A stretch of DNA of 64,000 nucleotides from contig CAWEYR010000021.1 of the NCBI GenBank assembly GCA_963813345.1, forward strand, positions 62,001-126,000. Direction: 5' to 3'. The notes below the pieces were generated by a model, which did no database searches, was not told the DNA's origin, and was given only the letters and a program-made list of their open reading frames with translations. This document shows, piece by piece, positions 45,876-54,010 of this stretch; position 1 is the stretch's first letter, and every line of letters begins with the position of its first letter. The DNA comes from CAWDDA01 sp963813345. Its GTDB lineage: Bacteria; Acidobacteriota; Blastocatellia; RBC074. A program made the position numbers and the translations under genes.

Positions 45876-46109
45876 TAGACGCCGACTGAGATGTCTTTAG
45901 ACTTGGACGATGCCGTTAGATGCCACGGGTCACTGGGTGTGAGCTTAATAGCCCGATTTCCGCATCCTTAATGGTCCCTGATAGAAATATAGACCCTGAT
46001 AGATAGAGCCTGTGTTGTTTTCTCCCAGCCGGCTTTCTCGTGATTCTTTCTTCGACGCAGGGCTTTGATAGTTTTCAAGTCTTGCGCGCCGAAATCCGAG
46101 ACCACGGCG

Positions 46110-46139
46110 GTTATACACGCTTCCGACAACGAATGTCAA
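46110..46139 (-). promoter_or_regulatory. Strong sigma70-type promoter for the sulfate uptake genes
   Basis: On the - strand TTGACA (46139-46134), an 18-nt spacer and TATAAC (46115-46110). It would give an mRNA leader of about 295 nt in the 351-nt gap 45809-46159. That leader contains a direct repeat CTATCAGGG (twice, near 45975-45995) and repeat C6. I see no known riboswitch and no cysteine-rich reading frame in it. Confidence 0.65.
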
Positions 46140-46159
46140 ATGCCCGTAAACCTATCGAA

Positions 46160-47444
46160 TCAAAGGTGAATACCGCATTCGAGCTTGACTTGTCCGTCCC
46201 ACCTTCCGCTTCTTTCATGAGCACCCTCCGCGACCTTTCGCGTGCACGGCTCGCACCCGATACTCGCATATCCTTCATCGTAAAGCCGGTTATATGGAAG
46301 ATTGCGTTTGCTGATGTAGTCCCACACTCGAGCCTTCGTCCATCCGCAAAGCGGATTGATCTTGATGAGTTCGTAGCGCGAACTCCACTCCACCGGCGTC
46401 AATCCCGACCGGGACGGTGAAGAATCGCGACGCAGAGCGGTCAGCCAGGCACGCTTGCCACTCAGCGCTTCACCCAGGGGATCGACCTTGCGGAGTTTGC
46501 AACAGAGGTCCGGATCTCGAGCAAACAGCCGATCGCCATGAACAGCCGCCTGCTCCTCGACGCTCAACCTGCTCCGCACCTCAACAATGTTGAGGTTGTA
46601 GCGGGCCCGAAGCTCTTCCTTCAACTCGTCGGTAGCAGCGAACTGAAAACCGGTGTCGATGTAGATCACCGGCGTTTCAGGAGCGATTCGCGCGAGATGA
46701 TCGATCAACACAACGCCTTCAGCTCCGAAGTTCGACGTCATGACGAGACCCGTCCCAAACCTTCCCGCTGCCCACTTCACGACATCGTCAACCGAATCGG
46801 TCTCCTTTACCTCGAACGGAGCGAGAAGCCGATCGGAAATTGCGCGTGCAGCATCTCTTTTTCCCTCGCGCAGCAGATCAAGCGCTTCGGATTCTACAAA
46901 TGCTCTCAGGACGTCTCGTCTCTCGGCAAAATCAGGAACTACCTGCTTTGCGCGTGCACGCATCTCCGCCGCCAGGGAAAGCAGGTCACCATATTCTGCA
47001 CCTATCATCTCGTCGACTTCGCGCTTGACGCGCTGCGCCAGAACCGGACTGGCTCCCGAAGTTGAAATTGCAATCTGCAGTTCGCCGCGCTCAACGAGCG
47101 CCGGCGTGATGAAATCACAAATATCCGGTTGATCAACGACGTTGCACCAGATTGACCGTTTGCGAGCTGCACCGGAGACCTGCTCATTCACTATGCGATT
47201 GTCCGTCGCACTGATTACCAGTACCGCACGGTCGAGGTCGCCGTCCTCGAACGCTCGATCAACGTGAAGAATTTCATCGCGAGATGCCAGTTCAGTAAGC
47301 TTCGGCGTTATGTCCCGGGCTTACTACTTTGACCAGCGCGCCCGCGCTCAGCAGCTGAACGATCTTGGCTTCGGCAATGTTGCCTCCGCCGACAACAACG
47401 ACCGGCTTACCTTTCAAGTCGAGATGAATCGGGTAATAACGCAT
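46160..47444 (-). CDS. cysH: Fusion of siroheme synthase N-domain (precorrin-2 dehydrogenase) with APS/PAPS reductase, one frameshift
   Basis: Residues 1-200 are a CysG N-terminal-type domain (precorrin-2 dehydrogenase/ferrochelatase): YYPIHLDLKGKPVVVVGGGNIAEAKIVQLL, ISATDNRIVNEQV and ISTSGASPVLAQRVKREVDEMIG. Residues about 215-425 are a sulfonucleotide reductase: FGAEGVVLIDHLARIAPETPVIYIDTGFQF, the iron-sulfur cysteines CCKLRKV and GCEPCTR, and the catalytic ECGIHL. The CC...CxxC set points to the APS-type, 4Fe-4S enzyme. One break lies near 47315 (KVVSP, extra G, DITPKLTELASRDEILHVDRAFEDGDLDRAVLVISATDNRI). Start ATG 47444. It lies 4 nt after cobA, whose product feeds the first domain. Confidence 0.85.
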
Positions 47445-47448
47445 AGCT

Positions 47449-48231
47449 TTATGCCGCGCTCGCGTGAACCGGAAGGTAGCTCGCCTCAAACCATTGAAGC
47501 TCGGATCGAAGTCGAACAACTTCGCCAATCACTATGATCGCCGGAGACGTTACCTCTTCCCGTTTGACCAGTGCATCGACTTCAGCAAGGGTTGTAACCC
47601 AGGTTTCCTGGCTCTCTCTCGTCCCCCATCGGATGATCGCTACCGGCACGTCGCCTGCCCTGCCATTCCTGATAAGTTCTGTGGCAATTTCGCCGATACG
47701 TGAAACACCCATGAAGATCACTATCGTGTCGACCCCTCGCGCAAGGTGGTCCCAGTGGACGTGCGACTCCGCCTTCAACGGATCCTCGTGTCCTGTCACA
47801 AAAGCAACGGAGCTGCTCGAAGCGCGGTGCGTGATCGGAATGCCAGCGTATGCGGGGACGGCAATTCCAGCAGAGACGCCCGGTACCACTTCCCACTCGA
47901 TTCCTTCCTTGACGAGAACCTCCGCTTCCTCGGCGCCCCGCCCAAAGATAAAGGGATCACCGCCCTTGAGACGTACGACGATTGCGTATTCCCCGGCTTT
48001 TCTTACAAGCAGGTCGTTGATCTCCCCTTGTGTCCACGAAGCAGCGCCCTTCCTTTTGCCCACATCTACGAGCTCGGCGAAAGGCGATGCATAGTCGAGA
48101 ATCTCGCGACTCACGAGCGCATCATAGACAACGCAGTCGGCAGCGCGGATAAGGTCGTGCGCCTTGATGGTCAAAAGAAGCGGATCTCCGGGACCAGCTC
48201 CCACAAGATACACCTTGCCACTTCTTCTCAT
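47449..48231 (-). CDS. cobA: Uroporphyrinogen-III C-methyltransferase (SUMT)
   Basis: A 260-aa SAM-dependent enzyme that methylates uroporphyrinogen III to precorrin-2, the siroheme precursor. The family signatures are GKVYLVGAGPGDPLLLTIKAHDLIRAADCVVYDALVS, VVRLKGGDPFIFGRGAEEAE, VPGVSAGIAVPAYAGIPITHR and the late GTRESQETWVTTL. Siroheme is the cofactor of sulfite reductase, which matches the surrounding sulfate assimilation genes. The ATG shares one base with the cysC stop (TAATG). Confidence 0.95.
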   Translation of the reverse strand: MRRSGKVYLVGAGPGDPLLLTIKAHDLIRAADCVVYDALVSREILDYASPFAELVDVGKRKGAASWTQGEINDLLVRKAGEYAIVVRLKGGDPFIFGRGAEEAEVLVKEGIEWEVVPGVSAGIAVPAYAGIPITHRASSSSVAFVTGHEDPLKAESHVHWDHLARGVDTIVIFMGVSRIGEIATELIRNGRAGDVPVAIIRWGTRESQETWVTTLAEVDALVKREEVTSPAIIVIGEVVRLRSELQWFEASYLPVHASAA

Positions 48232-48794
48232 TATGCTGCCCTCACTTTCTCTTCGCTCACGATCAAACCACGTTCCTCAAGCTCGGAAAGCACCTTCTGC
48301 ACGCTCGCTTCGACCGCTTCCTTGTCGCTCTCTATGAGCACTTCAGGTGAAAGCGGTTCTTCGTACGGATCCGAGATCCCCGTAAAATGTTCAATCTCCC
48401 CGGCGAGAGCCTTGCGATAGAGTCCCTTCACATCGCGCTCGAGCAGTGTCTCGATCGATGCTTTTACAAAAACCTCGACAAACGGCGTTCCCTCGGCTTC
48501 GATCTGCTCCCTGACTTCATCACGAATCGATCGATACGGTGAGATTGCGGCCGAGATAACCACGACGCCGTTGCGTGAAAGAAGACGCGCCACGTATCCG
48601 ATGCGTCGAATGTTCGTATCGCGATCTTCCTTCGAAAACCCGAGGCCCTTGCTCAGGTTGGTTCGGACTTCATCGCCGTCGAGAACCTCGACGCGAAGGC
48701 CTCGCTCCTGTAATAGAGGCGCGAGCGCGCCGGCAACGGTTGTCTTCCCCGCGCCCGACAGTCCGGTCAGCCAGATGGTAAAACCCTGCGACAT
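48231..48794 (-). CDS. cysC: Adenylylsulfate kinase
   Basis: A 187-aa kinase that phosphorylates APS to PAPS. P-loop GLSGAGKTT, then VEVLDGDEVRTNLSKGLGFSKEDRDTNIRRIGYVARLL (APS-binding region), ISPYRSIRDEVRE and FVEVFVKASIETLLERDVKGLYRKALAGEI. It lies 35 nt after sat and is coupled to cobA. Since the reductase in this operon looks APS-type, the PAPS may serve sulfation rather than reduction; this is inference. Confidence 0.95.
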   Translation of the reverse strand: MSQGFTIWLTGLSGAGKTTVAGALAPLLQERGLRVEVLDGDEVRTNLSKGLGFSKEDRDTNIRRIGYVARLLSRNGVVVISAAISPYRSIRDEVREQIEAEGTPFVEVFVKASIETLLERDVKGLYRKALAGEIEHFTGISDPYEEPLSPEVLIESDKEAVEASVQKVLSELEERGLIVSEEKVRAA

Positions 48795-48829
48795 TACGTC
48801 TCCCTCCTACTCCTGATTCTCTTTCTTCG

Positions 48830-49999
48830 TCAGGCTGCCTGTGCAGCCTCGTTCAATCCTTCAATAAGTACTTGAGCAACTTCCGGACGCGTAAACTCGG
48901 GCGGCGGCACTTCACCCCGTTCGAGCATCTCGCGCACTCGTGTTCCGCTCAACGCGACGTGATCTTCCTGCGGATGCGGGCACGTCTTTACCGACGCCAT
49001 ACCATCGCAGCGCCGGCAGTAGAATGTGTTGTCGAAGAACATGGGCGTAATCCCAATCTCGCGCGGTCCAAACTCCGCGAAAATCCGCTGCGCGTCATAG
49101 GTGCCGTAGTAGTTCCCGACGCCTGCGTGATCTCTGCCGACTATGAAGTGCGTGCAGCCATAGTTCTTTCGGATGATGGCGTGAAAAACTGCCTCGCGCG
49201 GACCGGCGTACCTCATCGCCGCCGGCAGCGCCCCGAGCAACGTCCGCGTCGATGGATAGTATTTTTCAAGGATTACTTCGTAAGCGCGCAGTCTGACTTC
49301 GGCAGGAATGTCGTCGGCCTTGGTTTCACCAACGATCGGGTGAAGAAACAGCCCGTCAACAGTTTCAAGTGCGCACTTCTGAATGTATTCGTGTGCTCTA
49401 TGGACCGGATTGCGCGTCTGAAACGCAACGACGCGAGACCAGCCGCGCTCTTTGAACTGAGCCCTGGTTTCAGTTGGCGAGAAGCGATAAGCGGTAAAGG
49501 CATGGCGGCCGAAATGCTCAAGCAGGCTGATCTGACCGCCGACGAGGAACTCTCCCTGTGAATACAGAGCCTTCACTCCCGGATGCCGTTCATCGACCGT
49601 CAGATAGACTCGCTCAGCTTCAAGGCGCTTGTTGTAGCTGAATACCTCGGACACTTTCAGAGCTCCGAGGAGCCGTCCTTCAGGGGACTTGAGCCCGACG
49701 TCGGTCCCGGCCCGCAATCCGGACACTTCTTCGTGACTGGCAGAAAGAGTTACCGGAATCGTCCACACGGTTCCATTTGCAAGTCTGCGATGATCGCGGA
49801 CTGCAACGTAGTCAGCCTCTCCCATGAATCCCTGGAGTGGAGAGAATGCGCCGTTTGCAATCAGCTCGAAATCGGAGATCGCGCGCGCCTTCAATGTGAG
49901 GGTTGGAGCGTGGCGGAGCGATGCTACCAAATCGTTGCGTTCCTCTGCTGCAACTTCTCTGTTGATAAGTGCTCCACCGTGAGGTTGAATTGAGCTCAT
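48830..49999 (-). CDS. sat: Sulfate adenylyltransferase
   Basis: A 389-aa single-chain ATP sulfurylase that activates sulfate to APS. The active-site motifs are QTRNPVHRAHEYIQK, GRDHAGVGNYYGTYDAQ and SGTRVREML; a zinc-type CRRCDGMASVKTCPH segment is present as in the bacterial/archaeal single-chain group. ATG 49999 is preceded by AGGAG. It is the first structural gene of the assimilation operon sat-cysC-cobA-cysGH, behind a 150-nt hairpin-rich leader and the cysteine-rich leader peptide. Confidence 0.95.
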   Translation of the reverse strand: MSSIQPHGGALINREVAAEERNDLVASLRHAPTLTLKARAISDFELIANGAFSPLQGFMGEADYVAVRDHRRLANGTVWTIPVTLSASHEEVSGLRAGTDVGLKSPEGRLLGALKVSEVFSYNKRLEAERVYLTVDERHPGVKALYSQGEFLVGGQISLLEHFGRHAFTAYRFSPTETRAQFKERGWSRVVAFQTRNPVHRAHEYIQKCALETVDGLFLHPIVGETKADDIPAEVRLRAYEVILEKYYPSTRTLLGALPAAMRYAGPREAVFHAIIRKNYGCTHFIVGRDHAGVGNYYGTYDAQRIFAEFGPREIGITPMFFDNTFYCRRCDGMASVKTCPHPQEDHVALSGTRVREMLERGEVPPPEFTRPEVAQVLIEGLNEAAQAA

Positions 50000-50042
50000 T
50001 TTGGTTCTGGTTCTCCTAAGAAATAATTTGTAATTGCAGCCT

Positions 50043-50077
50043 CAAACGTCCAATGATGGACGTTTGCCACAAGTGGC
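50043..50077 (-). other. Hairpins just before sat in the leader mRNA
   Basis: A perfect 10-bp stem, CAAACGTCCA with TGGACGTTTG (50043-50052, 50057-50066), loop 4 nt. It directly abuts a second stem, GCCAC with GTGGC (50066-50077). No U-run follows, so a classic intrinsic terminator is not evident. They lie about 45 nt from the sat start and are candidates for an attenuator or pause structure. Confidence 0.7.
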
Positions 50078-50112
50078 CTTTAAAAGCCGGATTGTGAGAG
50101 GGAATCGAGTGG

Positions 50113-50140
50113 ATGGACCCGGGAGACTATCCCCGGTCAT
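50113..50140 (-). other. Hairpin immediately after the leader-peptide stop codon
   Basis: GACCCGGGA and TCCCCGGTC (50116-50124, 50130-50138) pair with one mismatch around a 5-nt loop. The stem begins 6-7 nt beyond the stop codon, so a ribosome stalled on the cysteine codons would cover part of it. Confidence 0.6.
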
Positions 50141-50146
50141 CAATGA

Positions 50147-50248
50147 CTAGCAACAACAACAGGAGCAGGTAGTGCGGAGGGAAAAGATGAAGGTAATCCG
50201 ATCGAACTTGTCGAGGGGACGCTTGAGTCTGCCAAAACTATCGGGCAT
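50147..50248 (-). CDS. Cysteine-rich leader peptide of the sulfate assimilation operon (33 aa)
   Basis: A short frame from ATG 50248 to TAG 50147. The peptide starts MPDSFGRLKRPLDKF and ends T-T-C-S-C-C-C-C-stop; five of its last six codons are Cys (TGC, then TCC, TGT, TGT, TGT, TGC). AAGGAG lies 6 nt before the ATG, and a promoter with TTGACA lies about 60 nt upstream. The first operon gene, sat, starts 147 nt downstream, with hairpins between. Cysteine is the end product of the pathway. Comparable polycysteine leader frames are known to work as cysteine-responsive attenuators in mycobacteria. By analogy, low charged tRNA-Cys would stall the ribosome and change folding downstream. Function is inferred, but ribosome site, position and codon run all agree. 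Confidence 0.85.
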   Translation of the reverse strand: MPDSFGRLKRPLDKFDRITFIFSLRTTCSCCCC

Positions 50249-50281
50249 CACATGCTCCTTCCAATAGAGTAAACCAATGAG

Positions 50282-50311
50282 ACATATACCGCATATCCCC
50301 AGCCGTTGTCA
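50282..50311 (-). promoter_or_regulatory. Sigma70-type promoter of the leader peptide-sat operon
   Basis: On the - strand TTGACA (50311-50306), an 18-nt spacer and TATATG (50287-50282). Transcription would start near 50275, about 27 nt before the leader ATG. Confidence 0.65.
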
Positions 50312-50317
50312 ATGCAA

Positions 50318-50424
50318 CCTGGGAGCGCCATTTGGAGTGCGGCGGCTTGGCGCCGCTTTAGTCTCATGTCGGACTATTCGTCGCGGACGAAAGGCGGCGC
50401 CAGGCCGCCCACGCCAAACATCAC
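50318..50424. repeat. Composite repeat, families E and B (copy B3)
   Basis: CTGGGAGCG (50319-50327) leads into TTTGGAGTGCGGCGGCTTGG and CGCCGCTTTAGTC; after a 20-nt spacer the drifted complement GGCGGCGCCAGGCCGCC follows. It lies between the sat-operon promoter and the end of the first ADOP permease gene, and reaches the stop codon of the latter. Confidence 0.8.
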
Positions 50425-53136
50425 TCAGTGCGAAGTGCTCTCAGTGGATCAACTCGCGTAGCACGACGCGCCGGGATCCAGCAGGCGACAATAGCGGTAA
50501 CTATCAGCAACAGTGCCACCCCGGCAAAAGTCAGCGGATCAGTCGCACTCACCTCAAATAACAGACTCTTCACAAGGCGCGTCAGCGCCAGGGATGCAAT
50601 CAGTCCGATTGCAATCCCAATCAGTGCCAACCTCATTCCCCGCTTTATTACAAGCTTCAGCACATCGTTCCCGTCTGCGCCCAAAGCCATCCGAATCCCG
50701 ATTTCGCGGGTATTCTGACTCACGGTGTAGCCCATTACTCCGTAGAGTCCGATCGTCGCGAGTGCGAGGCCCAGCAGCCCGAATACTCCAATCAGTACAA
50801 CCGCGCTGCGCTGCGGCGCGAGCGAAGCGCGTAACTGTTCCGCAAGCACGCTGGCATTGAAGACTGGCAGGTTTCCATCAAGTGCCTTCACTTCGCGCCG
50901 CACGGCTGAAAGCATTTCCACTGAATTGCCGTGAGTCCGCACATGCAAAGTCATCAGAGAGCGGTATTGTTGAAGTGACGGCAGGTACATTTGCAATGTA
51001 GGCGGCTCAGTCAACCGCTGATACTTTGCGTCCCTTACGATGCCCACCACTTCAAGCGAGAATGTGGGCTTGCCCCCGATAAAACGGACCAGTTGTCTTC
51101 CGAGCGGGTTCTCGCCAGGAAAGATGCGGCGAGCCAGCGATTCGTTAAGAATGACAACACCCGGCGCTTCCTTTCCATCTGCCGCACTGAAGTCGCGACC
51201 AGAAATGAAAGGTATTTCCAGCGTCGCAAAATAACGCGGCGCGACTATGTTGTAGTCAACGGGAACCGCTGCAGCATCTTCAGTATGGTTATCTCCACGT
51301 ACGCGCGTATCTCCATGTCGGCCCGCCAAGAGGAATCGTTTGAGCCAGGCTCGCAGAACGAACACCGGGCAGCATCTCAACCCGCTCAATGATCTGGCGA
51401 TAGAACTCGCGTCCTCTTTCCTCTGAATAAGCTTGCTTCCCCAAATCGAGCGATGCCGTCACAACTTCATCTGCTTCGAATCCGGGCTGAACGGCTTGCG
51501 CCTTTTGCAGTGTCCTTACAAAGAGACCCGCCGCGACGAGAACGACCAGCGAGACCGAAATCTGTCCGGCGACGAGCAGGCCGTTGATCTTCATTCGCTG
51601 TTTGCCGAGACTGCCACGAGAAGCGTCGTTCAACACGGGCGTGATCGCGGTTCTTGCTGACTGCAATGCAGGGATCAATCCGAAGAGCAGGCCGCTGACC
51701 AAGGCGATGAGTACGGCGAAACCAAGCACATTCTTATCCGGGCTCAGGTTGAGAGCCGCATAATGCTCCCCTCCGAAAGAGACGAAATTAGTCAACGGTT
51801 GAGCGAGCCAATGTGCCAGGAACACGCCGGCGAGCCCTCCAAGCGCAGCGAGCAGCAGACTTTCAGTGAGCAGTTGTCGAATCAGACGACGTCGCGAGGC
51901 GCCAATCGCCAAACGAATCCCTATCTCCTTCCTGCGCGCCTGGCCCCGGGCGAGGAGCAGGTTGGCTACATTCGCGCACGACAGCAGCAGCACCAGTCCA
52001 GCCACTGCCGTTAGTAAGCCCACGAAGTTACGCGCATCGTTGCGATCTGACGGCCCCAGTCCAAGTTTGGGGATGAGAGCAATGCCTACACCTTTGTTGG
52101 TGTCTGGATACGTAGTTTCAAGTGCTCGAGCCACGCCCGTGAGATCAGCCCGTGCCTGGTCCAAAGTGAAATTCGGTTTGAGACGTCCAAAGGCTCTCAG
52201 CCAGCCCCTGGCAGTGCGTGTCCTGTTCGCAAGCTTGAGAGTCGGGTCAATTACGCCTGCCATGGACACCGGCATCCAGACGTCAGTTGTCCGTCCGGTC
52301 TCAACGCCGGTGAACTCCGGGGGCGCGACGCCAATAACGGTAAAGGGATAACCGTTCAGCCTGACCGTCTTTCCAACAACGCCTGGATCAGAATTGAAGG
52401 CGCGCTTCCACAAGCTATAACTGATGACCGTCACCGGATCGGCGCCCGCATCACCGTCGTCACGTGCGACGAGCACGCGGCCCATCGCAGCTGACACGCC
52501 GAGAACATCGAAGTAATTACCAGAAATGAATGCTGCGGGAATACGCGAAGCTTCTCCCCCATCACTCAGGTGAACGGCCGTTGGACCAAAGGTCGCCAGT
52601 CCTTCGAGGCAAGTATTGCGGTCGCGGTAATCGAGATAGTCAGGATAACTGGGCCCAAGTCCGGTTCGTTCCCATGTCACGAGCACCAGGCGCCGCGGCT
52701 CTGTCACACCGCCTGGGGGACGAATCAGCAGCGCATTCAATACGCTGAATATTGCGGTGTTGGCACCAATGCCGATCGATAAGGTCAGTATGGCAATCAG
52801 GGTGAAGCCCGGCGTCTTTACGAGCATTCGCGTGCCATAGCGCAAGTCCTGCCACAAATCTGCGAGGGCTCCTGCCCGCCGGCTGCTTCCGGGGACGATG
52901 GGCTCGGTCGCAACCTGTCGTTCGACGCGCCGAAGTCTTCGCGCCAGCAGATCGCCTTCACTCAACTCCGCAAGAGCAAGCCTCGCAGCTTCCGCTGATG
53001 TAACGCCGCCTGACAGCAGCTCCTGGTAGTGGTCCTCCAGATACTGCGAAAGCTCTTCGGTGATGGCGTCCTCGCGTGCCGGCTCGATGTTGAGGCTTGC
53101 CAGCCGCAATCTGATGTCGTGCTTCCAGTCAGGCAT
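50421..53136 (-). CDS. ADOP-type MacB/FtsX permease (copy 1), one frameshift
   Basis: An acidobacterial duplicated orphan permease of about 905 aa: an N-terminal soluble region (MPDWKHDIRLRLASLNIEPAREDAITEELSQYLEDHYQELLSGG) with the SDDEL-like pattern of this family, a helix (FTLIAILTLSIGIGANTAIFSVLNALLIRPP), a periplasmic domain, a three-helix FtsX block, then a second MacB-PCD/FtsX half ending RATRVDPLRALRTE. The frame breaks near 51300 (PLGGPTWRY to RVRGDNHTEDAAAV). I prefer ATG 53136; GTG 53145 is in frame. It overlaps the PadR gene by 8 nt. No ATPase gene adjoins it, as usual for ADOPs. Substrate unknown. Confidence 0.88.
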
Positions 53137-53482
53137 TCTCGACACTCGTCACACGGTTGATGGCCGCGACAAAGGACTGCCAGATGCTCCGTTGCGCGGC
53201 GAGAACTTTGATGCCGTCACGTGTCAGTTTGTAGTAACGACGCCTTCGCTGCCCCGCCTTCTCGACCCAGCGACCCTCGATCCAGCCTCGTTTCTCAAGC
53301 CGGTAGAGCAACGGGTAAAGCGATGCCGCGTTGAACTTGAGAACACCATCAGAGCGGGTTTCGATGAGTTTGCGGACTTCGTAACCGTGGCGCGGGCGGG
53401 CTTCGAGGAGCGAGAGGATGAGGAGCTCGGCGCTCCCCTTTTTGAGTTCGCGGTCGAGCCTCTCGGGATTGATAGCTGACAT
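53129..53482 (-). CDS. PadR-family regulator (acidobacterial type), copy 1
   Basis: A 117-aa winged-helix repressor: LDRELKKGSAELLILSLLEARPRHGYEVRKLIETRSDGVLKFNAASLYPLLYRLEKRGWIEGRWV, then RRRRYYKLTRDG. This matches PadR regulators that sit before ADOP genes. It probably represses its own operon in response to an unknown compound. I chose ATG 53482, with a GTG six bases further out. Just upstream ACATAA occurs twice (53479-53502) and may belong to its operator. Confidence 0.9.
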   Translation of the reverse strand: MSAINPERLDRELKKGSAELLILSLLEARPRHGYEVRKLIETRSDGVLKFNAASLYPLLYRLEKRGWIEGRWVEKAGQRRRRYYKLTRDGIKVLAAQRSIWQSFVAAINRVTSVENA

Positions 53483-53528
53483 AAACACATATTACATAAT
53501 CAGCCTTCTCCAGTCAAAAAACGGTCCA

Positions 53529-53582
53529 GCCTGGGAGCGCCTGGCGAGCGCCGGCGTCTGGCCGGCGAACGCGCTCCACAGG
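53529..53582. repeat. Family E-like palindromic repeat
   Basis: CCTGGGAGCGC and GCGCTCCACAGG form the outer arms; inside, CGCCGGCG and GGCCGGCG pair. It lies between the PadR gene and the small exported protein gene and resembles the outer ends of the 7056 element. Confidence 0.7.
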
Positions 53583-53589
53583 TGACGAT

Positions 53590-53968
53590 TCACTTCTTCG
53601 TCGCGATCCACTTGCCCGATCCTTTGGGGAATTGAGCAGTGCCCGCCATCATCACCGTGGACTCGATCGTCCCCGTATATATGTACTTGAACGGCTCTCC
53701 GCTTCTGTTCGTGCCCTCAGCACTAAACATCACGTTATTGCCTTTCACCGAACCAGTGACCCTTAAGTCGCCGGACCCGGTGGATTGAATGCCCGTAAGC
53801 TTCTCGCCGTTCTGTTTCAAAACGAGAGTACTTTTGACGTCCTGCGGGCCACCGTCCAAATTGACCGAGACATTGCCAGGTGCCGGAGATATCGGCCGCA
53901 CCAGGCCAGCCCGCGTCCGGTACCAGCGATAGTCCGAGCAGAAAAGTGATCAGTACTAAGCTCTTCAT
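53590..53968 (-). CDS. Small exported beta-rich protein, one frameshift
   Basis: A protein of about 125 aa: a signal peptide (MKSLVLITFLLGLSLVPDAGWPGAA) and a repeated beta pattern, DISGTW, NVSVNLDGGPQDVKSTLVLKQNGEKLTG, TGSVKGNNVMFSAEGT and MAGTAQFPKGSGKWIATKK. The frame breaks near 53880, between DISGTW and NVSVNL. The fold looks like a small lipocalin-like or OB-like barrel, but I cannot name a family. It lies between the two ADOP/PadR units and may be exported by one of them; that is a guess. Confidence 0.65.
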
Positions 53969-54010
53969 AAAGCCCTCCTTGGTTAAGTAGATTCATCGAT
54001 GACCAAGCGG

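Noticed and set aside
45945..46139. A 64-codon open frame on the - strand upstream of the sulfate-binding-protein gene
   Set aside because: It begins inside the promoter (it reads through TTGACA and TATAAC) and has no ribosome site or signal of conservation. The region is better explained as an untranslated leader.
45809..46159. SAM or other known riboswitch in the sulfate-uptake leader
   Set aside because: I could not match conserved cores of known classes; only a direct repeat and a family C element are visible.
48872..49561. A 229-codon + strand frame opposite sat
   Set aside because: It is antisense to intact ATP sulfurylase motifs; no ribosome site.
50043..50077. Intrinsic terminator directly before sat
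   Set aside because: The stem is strong, but no U-rich run follows it on the - strand, so I list it as a hairpin of possible attenuator role.
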